Shown here in pieces: positions 33,237 through 42,456 of a stretch of 64,000 nucleotides of DNA. A program made the translations under genes and the position numbers. Below the pieces are notes generated by a model. That model made no database searches, was not told the origin of the DNA, and worked only from the letters and a program-made list of their open reading frames with translations. The stretch covers positions 216,812 to 280,811 of the forward strand of contig NZ_VOPL01000005.1 of NCBI RefSeq assembly GCF_007993065.1, in the 5' to 3' direction. This stretch comes from Paracoccus aurantiacus. Its GTDB lineage: Bacteria > Pseudomonadota > Alphaproteobacteria > Rhodobacterales > Rhodobacteraceae. Positions within the stretch are counted from its first letter, which is position 1; every line of letters begins with the position of its first letter.

Positions 33237-34426
33237 GGATCGCATCGTCCCTGCTTGCTGCCGCGATGCTGGCACTGCCCGTCGGTTCTGCCGTCGCCGA
33301 AACCCCTGCCGGCGACGACGCCGCGCGCGCCGCATATCAGCTGCGCGAGGCGACCGGACGGCTGGAAGCCGCGCTCAGCAAGGACGATCAGGTGACCGCG
33401 CTGACCGACATGATACATGCCTATGAAACCGGGCTGACTGCCCTTCGCGTCGGGTTGCGTCAGGCCGGCATCCGCGAGCAGGAAGTGCGCAGCGAATGGG
33501 AAGCGCGCCGCGGCGAATTGTCGAAGATCATCGGGGTCATGACCGCGATGCAGCAATCCCCCGAAACGCTGATGCTTCTGCATCCGGCAGGCCCCGAGGC
33601 GACGGCGCAGTCAGGGATGATCCTGTCCACAGTCGTGCCGGGGCTGCGCGAGGAAGCCGACGAGTTGAAAGCCGGTCTTGACAAGATCGCGGATGTCCGC
33701 GCGCTTCAGCAGGACGCGGCAGATACGCTTGCCGAAGGTCTGGGCCGGGTGCAGGAGGCGCGTCGCCTGCTGGCCAGTGCGGTCAAGGATCGCTCGACCA
33801 TGCCGAAGCGTTTTGCCGAGGACCCGGCAGAGTTGCAGGCGCTGGAAAAGTCGGCCTCGACGCTTGATGCCTTCGCCGAGGGCATTGCGGATATGGAATC
33901 CGATGTCGGCCCCCCACTCGCTGATTTCGAAGGCGCACAGGGATCGCTGCCGCTGCCGGTCATGGGCCAGGTCCTTCGCCGCTATGACGAACCTGATGCG
34001 GCGGGCATCGAACGGCCCGGCCTCGTGATCTCCACGCCGCCGGCCGCGCTGGTGACGGCCCCGTGGGCGGCAACGATCCGCTATCGCGGGCCACTGCTGG
34101 ACTATGGCAATGTGATGATTCTTGAGCCGTCAAAGGATTATCTGATCGTGCTGGCCGGTCTGGCGCAGGTCTTCGGCGAGGTCGGCGACGTTCTCGCGGC
34201 GGGCGAGCCGGTCGGGCTGATGGGCGGCACAGAGCCGTCATCGCAGGAATTTGGCATTGATTTCGTGGTAAATGCCGCGACCGGCAAGAATGCTGACCAG
34301 ACGGAAACCCTTTATCTCGAACTTCGCAAGGACAAGCAGACGCTGGACCCGGCGGAATGGTTCGTGCTCAATCACATCGTTGATGATAAGCAGACGCAGG
34401 CAGAAGAACAGGCGGACACGCAATGA
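33233..34426 (+). CDS. EnvC-like murein hydrolase activator (degenerate LytM)
   Basis: A 397-residue exported protein: signal peptide to about residue 22, a coiled-coil-rich region (about 30-235), and a C-terminal LytM/M23 fold. The M23 zinc ligands are missing: the usual H-x3-D and H-x-H positions read GLVISTPPA and LIVLAGL. It should therefore activate amidases rather than cut peptidoglycan, like E. coli EnvC. The order gpmI-envC is also seen in E. coli. ATGA overlaps on both sides. Confidence 0.88.
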   Translation: MRIASSLLAAAMLALPVGSAVAETPAGDDAARAAYQLREATGRLEAALSKDDQVTALTDMIHAYETGLTALRVGLRQAGIREQEVRSEWEARRGELSKIIGVMTAMQQSPETLMLLHPAGPEATAQSGMILSTVVPGLREEADELKAGLDKIADVRALQQDAADTLAEGLGRVQEARRLLASAVKDRSTMPKRFAEDPAELQALEKSASTLDAFAEGIADMESDVGPPLADFEGAQGSLPLPVMGQVLRRYDEPDAAGIERPGLVISTPPAALVTAPWAATIRYRGPLLDYGNVMILEPSKDYLIVLAGLAQVFGEVGDVLAAGEPVGLMGGTEPSSQEFGIDFVVNAATGKNADQTETLYLELRKDKQTLDPAEWFVLNHIVDDKQTQAEEQADTQ

Positions 34427-35910
34427 AGAAATATCTGATCGCGGGCATAGGCGGAGGCTTGGCCGGTCTGCTGTTGACAACGCAACTGGCCGAACCCCTT
34501 CTGGCGCAGGATTCCGGGCCGAATACTTCGGTTTACGAGCAACTGGATCTGTTCGGCAATGTGTTCGAACAGGTGCGCAGCCAGTATGTCGAGGAAACAG
34601 AGCCCAAGAAGCTGATTGAGGCGGCCATCAACGGCATGCTGCAATCGCTCGACCCGCATTCCTCATTTCTGCCGGCAGACGATTACGCCGATATGCAGAC
34701 CCAGACGCGGGGCAGCTTTGGTGGGCTGGGGATAGAGGTCAGCCAGGAAGACGGGCTGGTCAAGGTCATCACCCCGATGGACGACACGCCTGCGGCCGAA
34801 GCGGGGGTGAAGGCGGGCGATTTCATCACCCACGTGAATGGCGAGCCGCTGATGGGCCTGACGCTGGACCAATCGGTGGACATGATGCGTGGCGAGGTCG
34901 GCTCGGAAGTCACTGTCACGATCCTGCGCGAAGGCGAGCAGGAGCCGTTCGATCTGAAGATGGTGCGCGACACGATCAAGCTGACCGCGGTGAAAGGCCG
35001 GACCGAAGGCCATGCCGTCGTCCTGCGCATCGCGACCTTCAACGACGAAACCATGTCGTCACTTGAAGCCGATCTGAAAAAAGCGGTCGAGGAACTTGGC
35101 GGTATCGACAAGGTCACGGGCTTCGTGCTGGATCTTCGAAACAATCCCGGCGGTTTGCTGGATCAGGCGATCTATGTGTCAGACGCGTTCCTCGACAAGG
35201 GCGAGATCGTCTCGACACGGGGCCGGACCCCGGACGAGAGCGAAGCGTGGAATGCGACGCCGGGCGATCTGGCGGGCGGCAAGCCGATCGTGGTTCTGAT
35301 CAATCGCGGTTCGGCCAGTGCGTCCGAGATCGTGACAGGTGCGCTTCAGGATCACCGCCGCGCAATTGTGGTGGGCGAGAAATCCTTCGGCAAGGGCTCG
35401 GTTCAGACCGTGCTGCCTGTCACATCCGACAGCGCCATGCGACTTACGACGGCGCGGTATTACACGCCGTCGGGCCGCTCGATCCAGGCGCTTGGCATCA
35501 ACCCCGACATTCTGGTCGCGCAACCGACGCCGAAACCGACGGATGCCGAAGCTGACACACCCCGGACGGAATCGAGCTTCAGCACTTCTGAAGCCGACCT
35601 GCGCGGGGCGCTGAACAATGACAGCTATTCTGACGAGGAAAAGCGCCAGCTTGAAGAGGAAGCCGCAGAGGTCGAGGCGACAGCCAAGCTGCGCGAGGAG
35701 GATTACCAGCTTGCCTACGCCATCGACATCCTCAAGGGATTGGCTGCGGTCGAATTCAGTGCCGACGCCGTGCCGGAAGGCGCAAAGCCCGCCGTGACCG
35801 GCGAGGATTCGGGCACCGAAGGCCAACCGGCCACGGACGCGCCGGAAATGCAGGACGATGGCACCGCACCGGGCGACGGTGCTGCAGAAGCCCCGGCCGG
35901 CGCACAATGA
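34423..35910 (+). CDS. ctpA: C-terminal processing peptidase CtpA (S41)
   Basis: Periplasmic serine protease, 495 residues. An N-terminal signal/anchor is followed by a PDZ domain ([15 protein letters not shown] to VTILREG) and the S41 domain with the Ser region GSASASE near 297-301 and the Lys in [10 protein letters not shown]. The last 120 residues are acidic and low-complexity, ending APAGAQ. It degrades or trims cell-envelope proteins in related bacteria; pairing with an EnvC-like protein suggests a cell-wall role. Confidence 0.95.
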   Translation: MKKYLIAGIGGGLAGLLLTTQLAEPLLAQDSGPNTSVYEQLDLFGNVFEQVRSQYVEETEPKKLIEAAINGMLQSLDPHSSFLPADDYADMQTQTRGSFGGLGIEVSQEDGLVKVITPMDDTPAAEAGVKAGDFITHVNGEPLMGLTLDQSVDMMRGEVGSEVTVTILREGEQEPFDLKMVRDTIKLTAVKGRTEGHAVVLRIATFNDETMSSLEADLKKAVEELGGIDKVTGFVLDLRNNPGGLLDQAIYVSDAFLDKGEIVSTRGRTPDESEAWNATPGDLAGGKPIVVLINRGSASASEIVTGALQDHRRAIVVGEKSFGKGSVQTVLPVTSDSAMRLTTARYYTPSGRSIQALGINPDILVAQPTPKPTDAEADTPRTESSFSTSEADLRGALNNDSYSDEEKRQLEEEAAEVEATAKLREEDYQLAYAIDILKGLAAVEFSADAVPEGAKPAVTGEDSGTEGQPATDAPEMQDDGTAPGDGAAEAPAGAQ

Positions 35911-36410
35911 CCGAGGCGGATGGCGGCGCGCGGCTTGGCCCGGCAGGGCTGCCATACCGGCCCTGCGCAGGTGTGGTTCTGGTCAACGATGACGGCCTCG
36001 TCTTTGCCGGACTGCGCATAGATACCACCGCCGAGGCGTGGCAGATGCCGCAGGGCGGTATCGACAAGGGAGAAACCCCGGTCGAGGCCGCGATCCGCGA
36101 ATTGGGCGAGGAAACGGGCCTGCCCCCCGAGTCGGTCGAGATAGAGGCCGAGGCCGAAGACTGGGTCTATTACGACTTGCCGCCCGAACTTGTCGGCAAG
36201 ATCTGGAAGGGCAAATATGGCGGTCAGCGCCAGAAATGGGTGCTGATGCGTCTGACCGGCGACGACGCGCAGATCAATATCGCGACCGAGCATCCCGAGT
36301 TCCACAAATGGACCTGGATGCGGGCAGACGATCTTGTCAAGACGATCGTGCCCTTCAAGCGCGCGGTCTATGAACAGGTCTTTGCGGCCTTTCGCGACAG
36401 ACTGGCCTGA
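35907..36410 (+). CDS. rppH: RNA pyrophosphohydrolase RppH
   Basis: Nudix hydrolase of 167 residues that removes pyrophosphate from 5' mRNA ends to trigger decay. The N-terminal [13 protein letters not shown] is typical, the Nudix box reads [20 protein letters not shown] followed by TGL, and [21 protein letters not shown] (split) is diagnostic for RppH over other Nudix proteins. ATGA overlap with ctpA. Confidence 0.93.
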   Translation: MTEADGGARLGPAGLPYRPCAGVVLVNDDGLVFAGLRIDTTAEAWQMPQGGIDKGETPVEAAIRELGEETGLPPESVEIEAEAEDWVYYDLPPELVGKIWKGKYGGQRQKWVLMRLTGDDAQINIATEHPEFHKWTWMRADDLVKTIVPFKRAVYEQVFAAFRDRLA

Positions 36411-36431
36411 AGCCGCCCGAACGCATCGGAA

Positions 36432-36459
36432 GCGGCCCGGAAGGTTTTAACCGGGCCGC
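36432..36459. terminator. Bidirectional hairpin terminator
   Basis: A perfect 9-bp stem GCGGCCCGG / CCGGGCCGC with a 10-base AT-rich loop, between convergent rppH and the LOG-family gene. No clear T tract follows. Confidence 0.65.
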
Positions 36460-36465
36460 CTGCGC

Positions 36466-37296
36466 TCAGTCGCAGCCGTTCGGGTCGAAATCGTCGATGA
36501 TCTCGACAGCTTCGCGCGCCGTCTCGACATAGCGGAAAAGATCAAGATCGCCTTCGCTGATCGTGCCGGCTTTGGCAAGCGCTTCCCAGTTGATGACCTG
36601 ATCCCAGAATTCGCGACCGAACAGCAGCATCGGCACGCGCTTCATACGCCCGGTCTGCATCAGGGTCAGTGTTTCGAACAGCTCATCCAGGGTGCCAAAC
36701 CCGCCCGGGAAAACCGTAATGGCGCGCGCGCGCAGCAGGAAATGCATCTTCCGGATCGCGAAATAGTGGAAGTTGAATGACAGGTCCGGCGTCACGAATT
36801 CGTTCGGTGCCTGCTCGTGCGGCAGCACGATCCCAAGCCCGATCGACTGCCCGCCGGCATCATGCGCGCCGCGGTTCCCTGCCTCCATCACGCCCGGCCC
36901 GCCGCCCGTGCAGATGACGAAATCGCGGCCATAGGTTTCCAGGCTGCGTTCCGTCATCAATTTGGCGAATTCATAGGCCTCTTCGTAATATTTCGACATC
37001 TCCGCAAGCGCTTCGGTGCGCGCGTCCTCGCGGTGGTCCGGGGCCGGGATGCGCGCGCCGCCGAACATCACCACGGTCGATTCGATGCCGCGTTCGTCCA
37101 GGATCATCTGCGGCTTCAGCAGCTCCAGCTGCAGGCGGACGGCTCGCAACTCCTCGCGCAGCAGGAATTCTGTATCCGCAAAGGCCAGTTTGTAGGCAGG
37201 CGCGCGGGTCTGCGGTGTGTCCGGGGTCTTTTCGGCCGATTTGGCGTCTTCGCGGCTATGCGGGAAGGGGTGGGCGCGGGCTTCGTCTTCGGTCAT
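36466..37296 (-). CDS. LOG/TIGR00730 family Rossmann protein
   Basis: A 276-residue protein with an N-terminal extension before the lysine-decarboxylase-like/LOG fold. Hallmarks are [18 protein letters not shown] and [14 protein letters not shown] (the PGGxGTxxE motif). Characterised members cleave ribose 5-phosphate from nucleoside monophosphates, including cytokinin precursors. The natural substrate here is unknown. Start chosen at 37296 (MTEDEARAH) over 37323. Confidence 0.85.
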   Translation of the reverse strand: MTEDEARAHPFPHSREDAKSAEKTPDTPQTRAPAYKLAFADTEFLLREELRAVRLQLELLKPQMILDERGIESTVVMFGGARIPAPDHREDARTEALAEMSKYYEEAYEFAKLMTERSLETYGRDFVICTGGGPGVMEAGNRGAHDAGGQSIGLGIVLPHEQAPNEFVTPDLSFNFHYFAIRKMHFLLRARAITVFPGGFGTLDELFETLTLMQTGRMKRVPMLLFGREFWDQVINWEALAKAGTISEGDLDLFRYVETAREAVEIIDDFDPNGCD

Positions 37297-37390
37297 GTCG
37301 GCCTCTGATAGGGGCAGGCGCATTGCGCCAGTGTTCTCTCACGCTTATAGCCCTGTGCAACCAGTTTCCACCCTGACCGAGGAGAGATTC

Positions 37391-38215
37391 ATGTCGAACG
37401 ACGCGCTGGAAAAGGCCATCGAGACCGCTTGGGAAGACCGCGACGCGATCACCCCCGCCACCACCGGCGAGACGCGCGAGGCGATCGAGGACACCCTCAA
37501 CGCGCTCGACAGCGGTGCGCTTCGCGTGGCCGAAAAGCGTGGCGGGGATTGGCATGTGAACCAATGGGCCAAGAAGGCGGTGCTGCTTGGCTTCCGGATC
37601 AAGGACATGGAAATGCAGTCGGGCGGCCCGCAGGGCGGCGGCTGGTGGGACAAGGTCGACAGCAAGTTCGCGGACTGGGGCGACAACCAGTGGCGCGAGG
37701 CAGGTTTCCGCGCTGTGCCGAACTGCATCGTGCGCAAATCCGCCTTTATCGCTAGGGGCGTGGTGCTGATGCCCAGCTTCGTGAACCTGGGCGCCTATGT
37801 CGATGAAGGTGCGATGGTTGACACCTGGGCCACGGTGGGTTCCTGCGCGCAGATCGGCAAAAACGTCCATCTTTCCGGCGGTGTCGGCATCGGCGGTGTG
37901 CTGGAACCCATGCAGGCAGGTCCGACCATCATCGAGGATAACTGCTTCATCGGTGCCCGTTCCGAAGTGGTCGAGGGCTGCATCATCCGCGAAGGCTCGG
38001 TTCTCGGGATGGGGGTGTTCATCGGCAAATCCACCAAGATCGTCGATCGTGAAACGGGCGAGGTCATGTATGGCGAGGTTCCGGCCGGTTCGGTCGTGGT
38101 CGCGGGCTCCATGCCGTCGAAGAACGGCATCAACCTTTACTGCGCCGTGATCGTGAAGCGCGTCGATGAAAAGACCCGGTCCAAGACGTCGATCAACGAA
38201 CTGCTGCGCGACTGA
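37391..38215 (+). CDS. dapD: 2,3,4,5-tetrahydropyridine-2,6-dicarboxylate N-succinyltransferase DapD
   Basis: Succinylates tetrahydrodipicolinate in the lysine/meso-DAP pathway. The 274-residue trimeric left-handed beta-helix protein shows [47 protein letters not shown] and [15 protein letters not shown]. The ATG at 37391 follows GAGGAGAG. A strong hairpin follows the gene. Confidence 0.97.
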   Translation: MSNDALEKAIETAWEDRDAITPATTGETREAIEDTLNALDSGALRVAEKRGGDWHVNQWAKKAVLLGFRIKDMEMQSGGPQGGGWWDKVDSKFADWGDNQWREAGFRAVPNCIVRKSAFIARGVVLMPSFVNLGAYVDEGAMVDTWATVGSCAQIGKNVHLSGGVGIGGVLEPMQAGPTIIEDNCFIGARSEVVEGCIIREGSVLGMGVFIGKSTKIVDRETGEVMYGEVPAGSVVVAGSMPSKNGINLYCAVIVKRVDEKTRSKTSINELLRD

Positions 38216-38225
38216 GCGCGGCTGT

Positions 38226-38259
38226 GGCGCGCGGCCTGCCTGTCAGCCCGCCGCGCGCC
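38226..38259. terminator. Hairpin terminator after dapD
   Basis: Perfect 10-bp stem GGCGCGCGGC / GCCGCGCGCC with a 14-base loop, followed on the plus strand by TTT. It overlaps the last codons of convergent rsmD. Confidence 0.65.
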
Positions 38260-38809
38260 TTTGCAATATCGTGACAAGCGTATCGCCATAGCGCCGCTGG
38301 TCGAGAAGGTCGAACCCGCCGGGCAGGCGGGGTGGACTGCTTTCTTCCCAAACGATGATCGCATCGGACGCGAGCCAGCCACCATCTATCGCTGATTGCA
38401 GTGCCGCCTCGCCCTTGCTGTGGCCATAGGGCGGGTCCATGAAAACCAGATCGTAGCCTGAGCCCCGGTTCGGACCCAGACGCGTTGCATCGCGTCGCCA
38501 GACATCCGTGACACCCATGGCGCGGGCTTTTTCTATATTGCTGCGAAGCAGGGCGCGCGCGGCGGTGCCGTCATCGACGAAGGCAACCCGCGCAGCGCCA
38601 CGCGACAACGCCTCAAGCCCGAGCGCGCCGGTTCCCGCGAACAGGTCCAGCACGCGACGCCCGCTGATCGTGATACCAAGGCTGTTGATGAGAAGATTGA
38701 ACATCGTCTCGCGCACCCGGTCCGTCGTCGGCCGCAGATGCGCGGCCGGGTCGCCCGCGCCGATTTCGGCCAGTTTCAGGCCGCGAAGATTGCCGCCGAT
38801 GATCCTCAA
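38243..38809 (-). CDS. rsmD: 16S rRNA (guanine-966 N2)-methyltransferase RsmD
   Basis: A 188-residue SAM methyltransferase. MRIIGGNLRGLKL is the family start, RPTTDRVRETMFN the substrate segment, LDLFAGTGALGLEALSRGA the SAM-binding loop and VFMDPPYG the catalytic N/DPPY. It methylates G966 of 16S rRNA during 30S assembly. Overlaps the FAD oxidoreductase gene by four bases. Confidence 0.93.
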   Translation of the reverse strand: MRIIGGNLRGLKLAEIGAGDPAAHLRPTTDRVRETMFNLLINSLGITISGRRVLDLFAGTGALGLEALSRGAARVAFVDDGTAARALLRSNIEKARAMGVTDVWRRDATRLGPNRGSGYDLVFMDPPYGHSKGEAALQSAIDGGWLASDAIIVWEESSPPRLPGGFDLLDQRRYGDTLVTILQRRAAG

Positions 38810-40008
38810 AGCAACTCCTTTACAGGCGTGGACGGATCGCCGACCCGCGCGGGGTCCGGGCTGCGCCCGGCCTCGATCAACCGCTTGCCGACCATATAGG
38901 CGCGGGCATCGTTCAGTGCATCCACCGCGATCAGCCTGTCCTGCGCGTAATACCAGACCGAACCGCTTTGGGCGCCTTCGCCCGGACGCGATACAGTCCG
39001 GTCATAGCCCGCATTCAGACCGGCAATCTGCAGCTTTGCGTCATACTGATCGGACCAGAACCAGGGCTTGGGGTCATAATCGCGCGCCGCGCCCAGCATG
39101 TTGTCGGCGACAAGTTCAGCCATGTCGATTGCGTTGCCAACACTTTCCAGCCTGATCCTCTGGCCGCGCCACGGGAAGGATGCGCAATCGCCGGCAGCCC
39201 AGATCGCCGGGTCGGATGTCTGACCGCGGGCATTGCAGGCGATGCCATTGTCGACCACCAGACCCGCATCGGCTGCCAGCCCTGTTTCGGGCGCTATACC
39301 GATCCCCAGCACGACCAGATCGGCGGGCAGGCTGCGCCCATCCGCCAGTTCAATGCTGGTGACGCGGTCCGCACCCAGCAACCGGTTCACGCTCGCGCCT
39401 TCGATGATGTCGACGCCATGCGCACGATGCAGTTCGCGGATCATGTCCGCAGTTTCGGGCGCCGCGACACGTCCCAGGATACGCGGGGCGGCCTCGACCA
39501 GCGTTACATCAAGCCCCAGCTTTCGCGCGACCGCCGCCGCTTCCAGCCCGATATAGCCGCCACCGATGACGACAAGCCTTCGCCCGGCCTGTAGGTCCGG
39601 TCGCAATTGCGCAATATCGTCCAGATTGCGCAGCGTGTGAACCCTGCCGAGATCGCCGCCAATCTGTCCGGGAAGGCGATGCGGAACCGCACCAAGCGTC
39701 AGCGCGAGCTGATCGTAAGGCACGGGCCCCGCCGTCGTCTCAATATGGCCAGCAATACGGTCGATCCGGGTCGCGCGTGTCCCCGTCAGCATCGTGATCC
39801 CCTGCTCCTGCCACCAGTCATCAGCGCGAAGGGTCAGCCGTTCGAGTGGCATGTCACCAAGAAGATAGGCCTTCGACAAAGGCGGGCGCTGATACGGAAA
39901 CGCCGCTTCCTCGCCTATGATGGTGATGCCGCCATCATGTCCGATCCCGCGAAGCTTCGCTGCCAAGGACGCGGCCGCCTGTCCCGCGCCGAGTATCACG
40001 ATATTCAT
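38806..40008 (-). CDS. FAD/NAD-dependent oxidoreductase (ferredoxin-reductase type)
   Basis: A 400-residue flavoprotein. GAGQAAASLAAKLR is the FAD Rossmann loop, PYQRPPLSKAYLLGD is diagnostic for rhodocoxin/putidaredoxin reductase-like proteins, VVIGGGYIGLEAAAVARKLG binds NAD, and IWAAGDCASFP closes the FAD site. It should reduce a [2Fe-2S] ferredoxin for a monooxygenase or dioxygenase, but no such partner is adjacent. Coupled to rsmD by ATGA. Confidence 0.88.
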   Translation of the reverse strand: MNIVILGAGQAAASLAAKLRGIGHDGGITIIGEEAAFPYQRPPLSKAYLLGDMPLERLTLRADDWWQEQGITMLTGTRATRIDRIAGHIETTAGPVPYDQLALTLGAVPHRLPGQIGGDLGRVHTLRNLDDIAQLRPDLQAGRRLVVIGGGYIGLEAAAVARKLGLDVTLVEAAPRILGRVAAPETADMIRELHRAHGVDIIEGASVNRLLGADRVTSIELADGRSLPADLVVLGIGIAPETGLAADAGLVVDNGIACNARGQTSDPAIWAAGDCASFPWRGQRIRLESVGNAIDMAELVADNMLGAARDYDPKPWFWSDQYDAKLQIAGLNAGYDRTVSRPGEGAQSGSVWYYAQDRLIAVDALNDARAYMVGKRLIEAGRSPDPARVGDPSTPVKELL

Positions 40009-40113
40009 GACGATCCCCTTTCGGGAACGTCATGGCCTGCCGGCGCAAGGGGCGCAAGTGCCATGATTCGCGGCTTGACAATAACTTTGCTCGGGTCCAA
40101 TTAGCCGCCTGAT

Positions 40114-40189
40114 GGGGCCGTAGCTCAGTTGGTAGAGCGCGTCGTTCGCAATGACGAGGCCAGGGGTTCGATTCCCCTCGGCTCCACCA
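40114..40189 (+). tRNA. tRNA-Ala (anticodon CGC)
   Basis: A 76-base cloverleaf with encoded CCA. The acceptor stem GGGGCCG pairs with CGGCTCC and carries the G3-U70 alanine identity pair. D stem GCTC/GAGC, anticodon loop TTCGCAA with CGC at 34-36, and T loop GGTTCGATTCC are intact. Reads GCG codons. Confidence 0.97.
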
Positions 40190-40521
40190 GCTTTCATGCT
40201 TTCGTTATGGACGCGCCGATTTCGTCGATGTCGTCTCAACATATGAACCGGCGCGAACGGCGGATTCTGGTGAGAAACTGCGGCCTGCAGTCACGGCGTT
40301 CCTTGAGCTGCAGGTTGGCCTGTCTCAACAACCTGAACCCTCGTCGGCCAGCAACGTCTTCCGCCCTCAACAGCAGGTGACCGTCCATCCACAGCGTGGA
40401 CGACGTCCAGCGTTGTGGCCCACGCTTCCCTTGTGACAGCATGAGCACAGCGATGGCACGGGATTAAGGGCATTATCGCCTGAACACTGTGCCGCGCCCG
40501 CGGGCGCGGCGCCGGTCGTCG
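40190..40521. other. Intergenic region 3' of tRNA-Ala, no gene recognised
   Basis: About 330 bases between the tRNA and ribH. Short frames exist on both strands but none gives a recognisable protein or convincing ribosome binding site. The right end holds a perfect 20-base palindrome at 40491-40510. Position next to a tRNA makes an old integration scar possible, but no repeat of the tRNA 3' end was found by eye. Confidence 0.4.
40491..40510 (-). terminator. Palindromic hairpin after ribH
   Basis: GCCGCGCCCG directly followed by its reverse complement CGGGCGCGGC, able to fold as an 8-bp stem with a CGCG loop. It lies 11 bases beyond the ribH stop. Lacks a T tract. Confidence 0.55.
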
Positions 40522-40989
40522 TCACGCTGCTGCCAGCGCCCCGGCTTTCAGACCATCATGGCAGGCCACGATCTGCACCGCTGCATCCGCCGCCTCGCGG
40601 CCCTTTTTCACGAAATGATCCATGAAGAAGCCATGATGTTCGGATGAGGGCTGGAAATGGTGTGGTGTCAACGAAACCGAAAGCACTGGCACGCCGGTCT
40701 TCATGCCGGCCTCCATCAGCCCGGACACCACCGCCTGTGCGACGAAATCGTGCCGGTAGATGCCTCCATCGACCACCAGAGCCGCCGCCGCGACGGCGGC
40801 ATAGTCGCCGCTTTGCGCCAGCTTCTGTGCCAGCAGCGGCATTTCAAACGCGCCAGGCACGTCAAAACTGTCGACCGTGGCGGTCACGCCAAGTTCCTGC
40901 AGACGCTGCTCGAATCCGGTGAGCGCCTGATCGACGATATCGGCATGCCAGCGCGCCTTGATGAAGGCGAATTTAAGGGATTTTGTCAT
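40522..40989 (-). CDS. ribH: 6,7-dimethyl-8-ribityllumazine synthase RibH (RibH2-like)
   Basis: Condenses 5-amino-6-ribitylamino-uracil with DHBP in riboflavin synthesis. The 155-residue protein begins KFAFIKARWHADIVDQALTG, has DVPGAFEMPLLAQKLA, and a C-terminal KKGREAADAAVQI. The W-H in ARWH and the HH of LTPHHFQ resemble the type II enzyme of rhizobia and Brucella more than the type I housekeeping form. The frame upstream to 41073 runs into the riboswitch and is rejected. Confidence 0.9.
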   Translation of the reverse strand: MTKSLKFAFIKARWHADIVDQALTGFEQRLQELGVTATVDSFDVPGAFEMPLLAQKLAQSGDYAAVAAAALVVDGGIYRHDFVAQAVVSGLMEAGMKTGVPVLSVSLTPHHFQPSSEHHGFFMDHFVKKGREAADAAVQIVACHDGLKAGALAAA

Positions 40990-41062
40990 AGCTCCAGGTC
41001 CTTTCAACATGACAAGATCCCAGGGCTTCAAAAGCGCCCGGACCGCTGGTCCGACCGCTCCA

Positions 41063-41186
41063 TTCTCTCTCATCCGGACTGTAACCGTCGGCCCCGGAAT
41101 TTCACCGGATCTGCTGACCCTTCCTTCCGGAAGGCGCTCGCGGGCTGTGACCGCCGGTGGGGAGTTCCGCCCCGCCCTGAGAATGC
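41063..41186 (-). promoter_or_regulatory. FMN riboswitch (RFN element) upstream of ribH
   Basis: Minus strand shows the RFN core in order: GGGGCGGAACTCCCC, ACCGGCGGTCA, AGCCCGCGAGC, CAGATCCGGTGAAATTCCGG, GCCGACGGTTACAGTCCGGATG and AGAGAGAA. Between the variable arms there is a short TTCCGGAAGGAA stem. It ends about 73 bases before the ribH ATG, leaving room for a translational switch. It should repress ribH when FMN is abundant. Confidence 0.96.
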
Positions 41187-41190
41187 AGTT

Positions 41191-41219
41191 TAACTAGGGT
41201 CGCGGCAGAGTTCTGTCAA
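41191..41219 (-). promoter_or_regulatory. Candidate promoter of the ribH transcript
   Basis: Minus strand TTGACA (41219-41214), 17-base spacer, TAGTTA (41196-41191), just ahead of the FMN aptamer. The -35 is perfect, the -10 weak. Confidence 0.45.
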
Positions 41220-41300
41220 TGCGGCCCGGCAAATCTGATCCTTCATGGGTCAGGTGCCGGTGTTCAACAAAATGATCAGGGTCGGGGCTGACGGACAGGT

Positions 41301-42320
41301 TCAACCCGGATGCGCCGAGGTGCTGTCGCGGATCACCAGTTCGACCGGCAGGATCTTTTCCTCCTCGCCCTCCTTGCCCTCAATCAGTGCCAGCAGCGTT
41401 TCGGCGGCCTGCCGGCCAAGCTCGGCGCGGTGCTGGCGGATCGTCGTCAGCGGGGGCAGGGTGTAGGCGGACATCTCGATATTGTCGAAGCCGACAACCG
41501 AGATGTCCTGCGGCACGCGGCGTCCGCCTTGGGTAAGCCCGTTCATCAGGCCGATTGCCATCTCGTCATTGTCGCAGAAGACGGCGGTTGGCATGGTCGT
41601 CATCGACAGGATCTGCAGAGCCGCCTGGTGGCCCGAGCGCAGCGAGAAATCGCCGTGGATCACGCGATCATCGGCAGTGATGTTCAGCCCGGCCTCGGCG
41701 AGCCCCTGCTGAACGCCCGCGCGCCGGGATGTGGTCAGCGAGTTCATCAGCGGCCCCGTCAGATGGAGAATGTCGTGATGCCCCAGCCCTGCCAGATGCT
41801 GTATCGCGAGATTGCTTCCAGCGGCATTGTCGGCAAGAACCTTCGGCGCGGAAAGCCCCTTGATCCATTCGCAGGCTTGCACGACCGGCGGACAATTGGG
41901 CCTCTGGAACAGATCCGGGCTGAGCCTGCCGTCAAGAACGATCACACCGTCCGAATGTGAGCGGGTCAGATAGCTGCCGATGCCTTGCGGGGCATTCGCG
42001 TCGCCCACCATCGTATCGAGCACAAGAAGATTAAGGCCCTTTCCGCGCAGCACGTCCGCGATGCCCGATAGAATGACCGAGAAGAACGGATTGGCAAGCT
42101 TCGGAACCAGCGCCAGCACCGCGCCAACCTGCTGCTGGCGCAGGTTGCGCGCGGTGACGTTCAGCGTATAGCCAGTCTCTGCAATCGCGCTTTCCACCGC
42201 GATCCGTGTCGCCTCGGCGACGATTGCGGGGTTCGACATAACCCTGCTGACGGTCGCGACCGAAACGCCCGCGCGCTGCGCAACGTCGTGAATTCTGGGC
42301 GGTCTTTTCTGCTGTGTCAC
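41301..42320 (-). CDS. LacI family transcriptional regulator (sugar locus 1)
   Basis: A 339-residue repressor. The N-terminal helix-turn-helix is RIHDVAQRAGVSVATVSRVM with hinge ARNLRQQQVGAVLALVP, followed by a periplasmic-binding-protein-like effector domain and a typical end (SVVGFDNIEMSAYTLPPLTT). It is divergent from the isomerase gene. Two operator-like palindromes sit between them, so it probably represses both itself and the 42457-48127 operon. Confidence 0.92.
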   Translation of the reverse strand: MTQQKRPPRIHDVAQRAGVSVATVSRVMSNPAIVAEATRIAVESAIAETGYTLNVTARNLRQQQVGAVLALVPKLANPFFSVILSGIADVLRGKGLNLLVLDTMVGDANAPQGIGSYLTRSHSDGVIVLDGRLSPDLFQRPNCPPVVQACEWIKGLSAPKVLADNAAGSNLAIQHLAGLGHHDILHLTGPLMNSLTTSRRAGVQQGLAEAGLNITADDRVIHGDFSLRSGHQAALQILSMTTMPTAVFCDNDEMAIGLMNGLTQGGRRVPQDISVVGFDNIEMSAYTLPPLTTIRQHRAELGRQAAETLLALIEGKEGEEEKILPVELVIRDSTSAHPG

Positions 42321-42372
42321 GCGATGCTGCCCTTTGTGTCTGTCGGCTATTGATTCGCGAAAACGGGGGTAT

Positions 42373-42386
42373 TGTAAACCTTTTCA
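42373..42386. promoter_or_regulatory. LacI-type operator, site 1
   Basis: TGTAAACCTTTTCA matches the LacI/GalR consensus TGNAANCGNTTNCA except for the central G. Located between the divergent lacI-type and isomerase genes. Confidence 0.55.
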
Positions 42387-42404
42387 TTCTGTGACAGATT
42401 GCCG

Positions 42405-42418
42405 TGAAACCGATTACA
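42405..42418. promoter_or_regulatory. LacI-type operator, site 2
   Basis: TGAAACCGATTACA fits the LacI/GalR consensus TGNAANCGNTTNCA at every fixed position. Its centre is 32 bases (about three helical turns) from site 1 and it lies 39 bases before the isomerase ATG. Confidence 0.75.
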
Positions 42419-42456
42419 TATCAAGAATCGGTTCTGGGGCGGAGACCGGGGGGAAT

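Noticed and set aside
36432..36459. Possible insertion-sequence end or transposon repeat
   Set aside because: Short GC palindrome between convergent genes with no transposase nearby; explained as a terminator hairpin.
40236..40448. 70-codon minus-strand frame after tRNA-Ala
   Set aside because: No ribosome binding site, no family resemblance, and competing frames on both strands of similar length.
40990..41073. N-terminal extension of RibH
   Set aside because: It lies between and within the FMN aptamer, and the family start is at 40989.
42334..42456. Upstream extension of the TIM-barrel isomerase
   Set aside because: It would cover both LacI operators. The conserved-looking start at 42457 has a purine-rich site just ahead.
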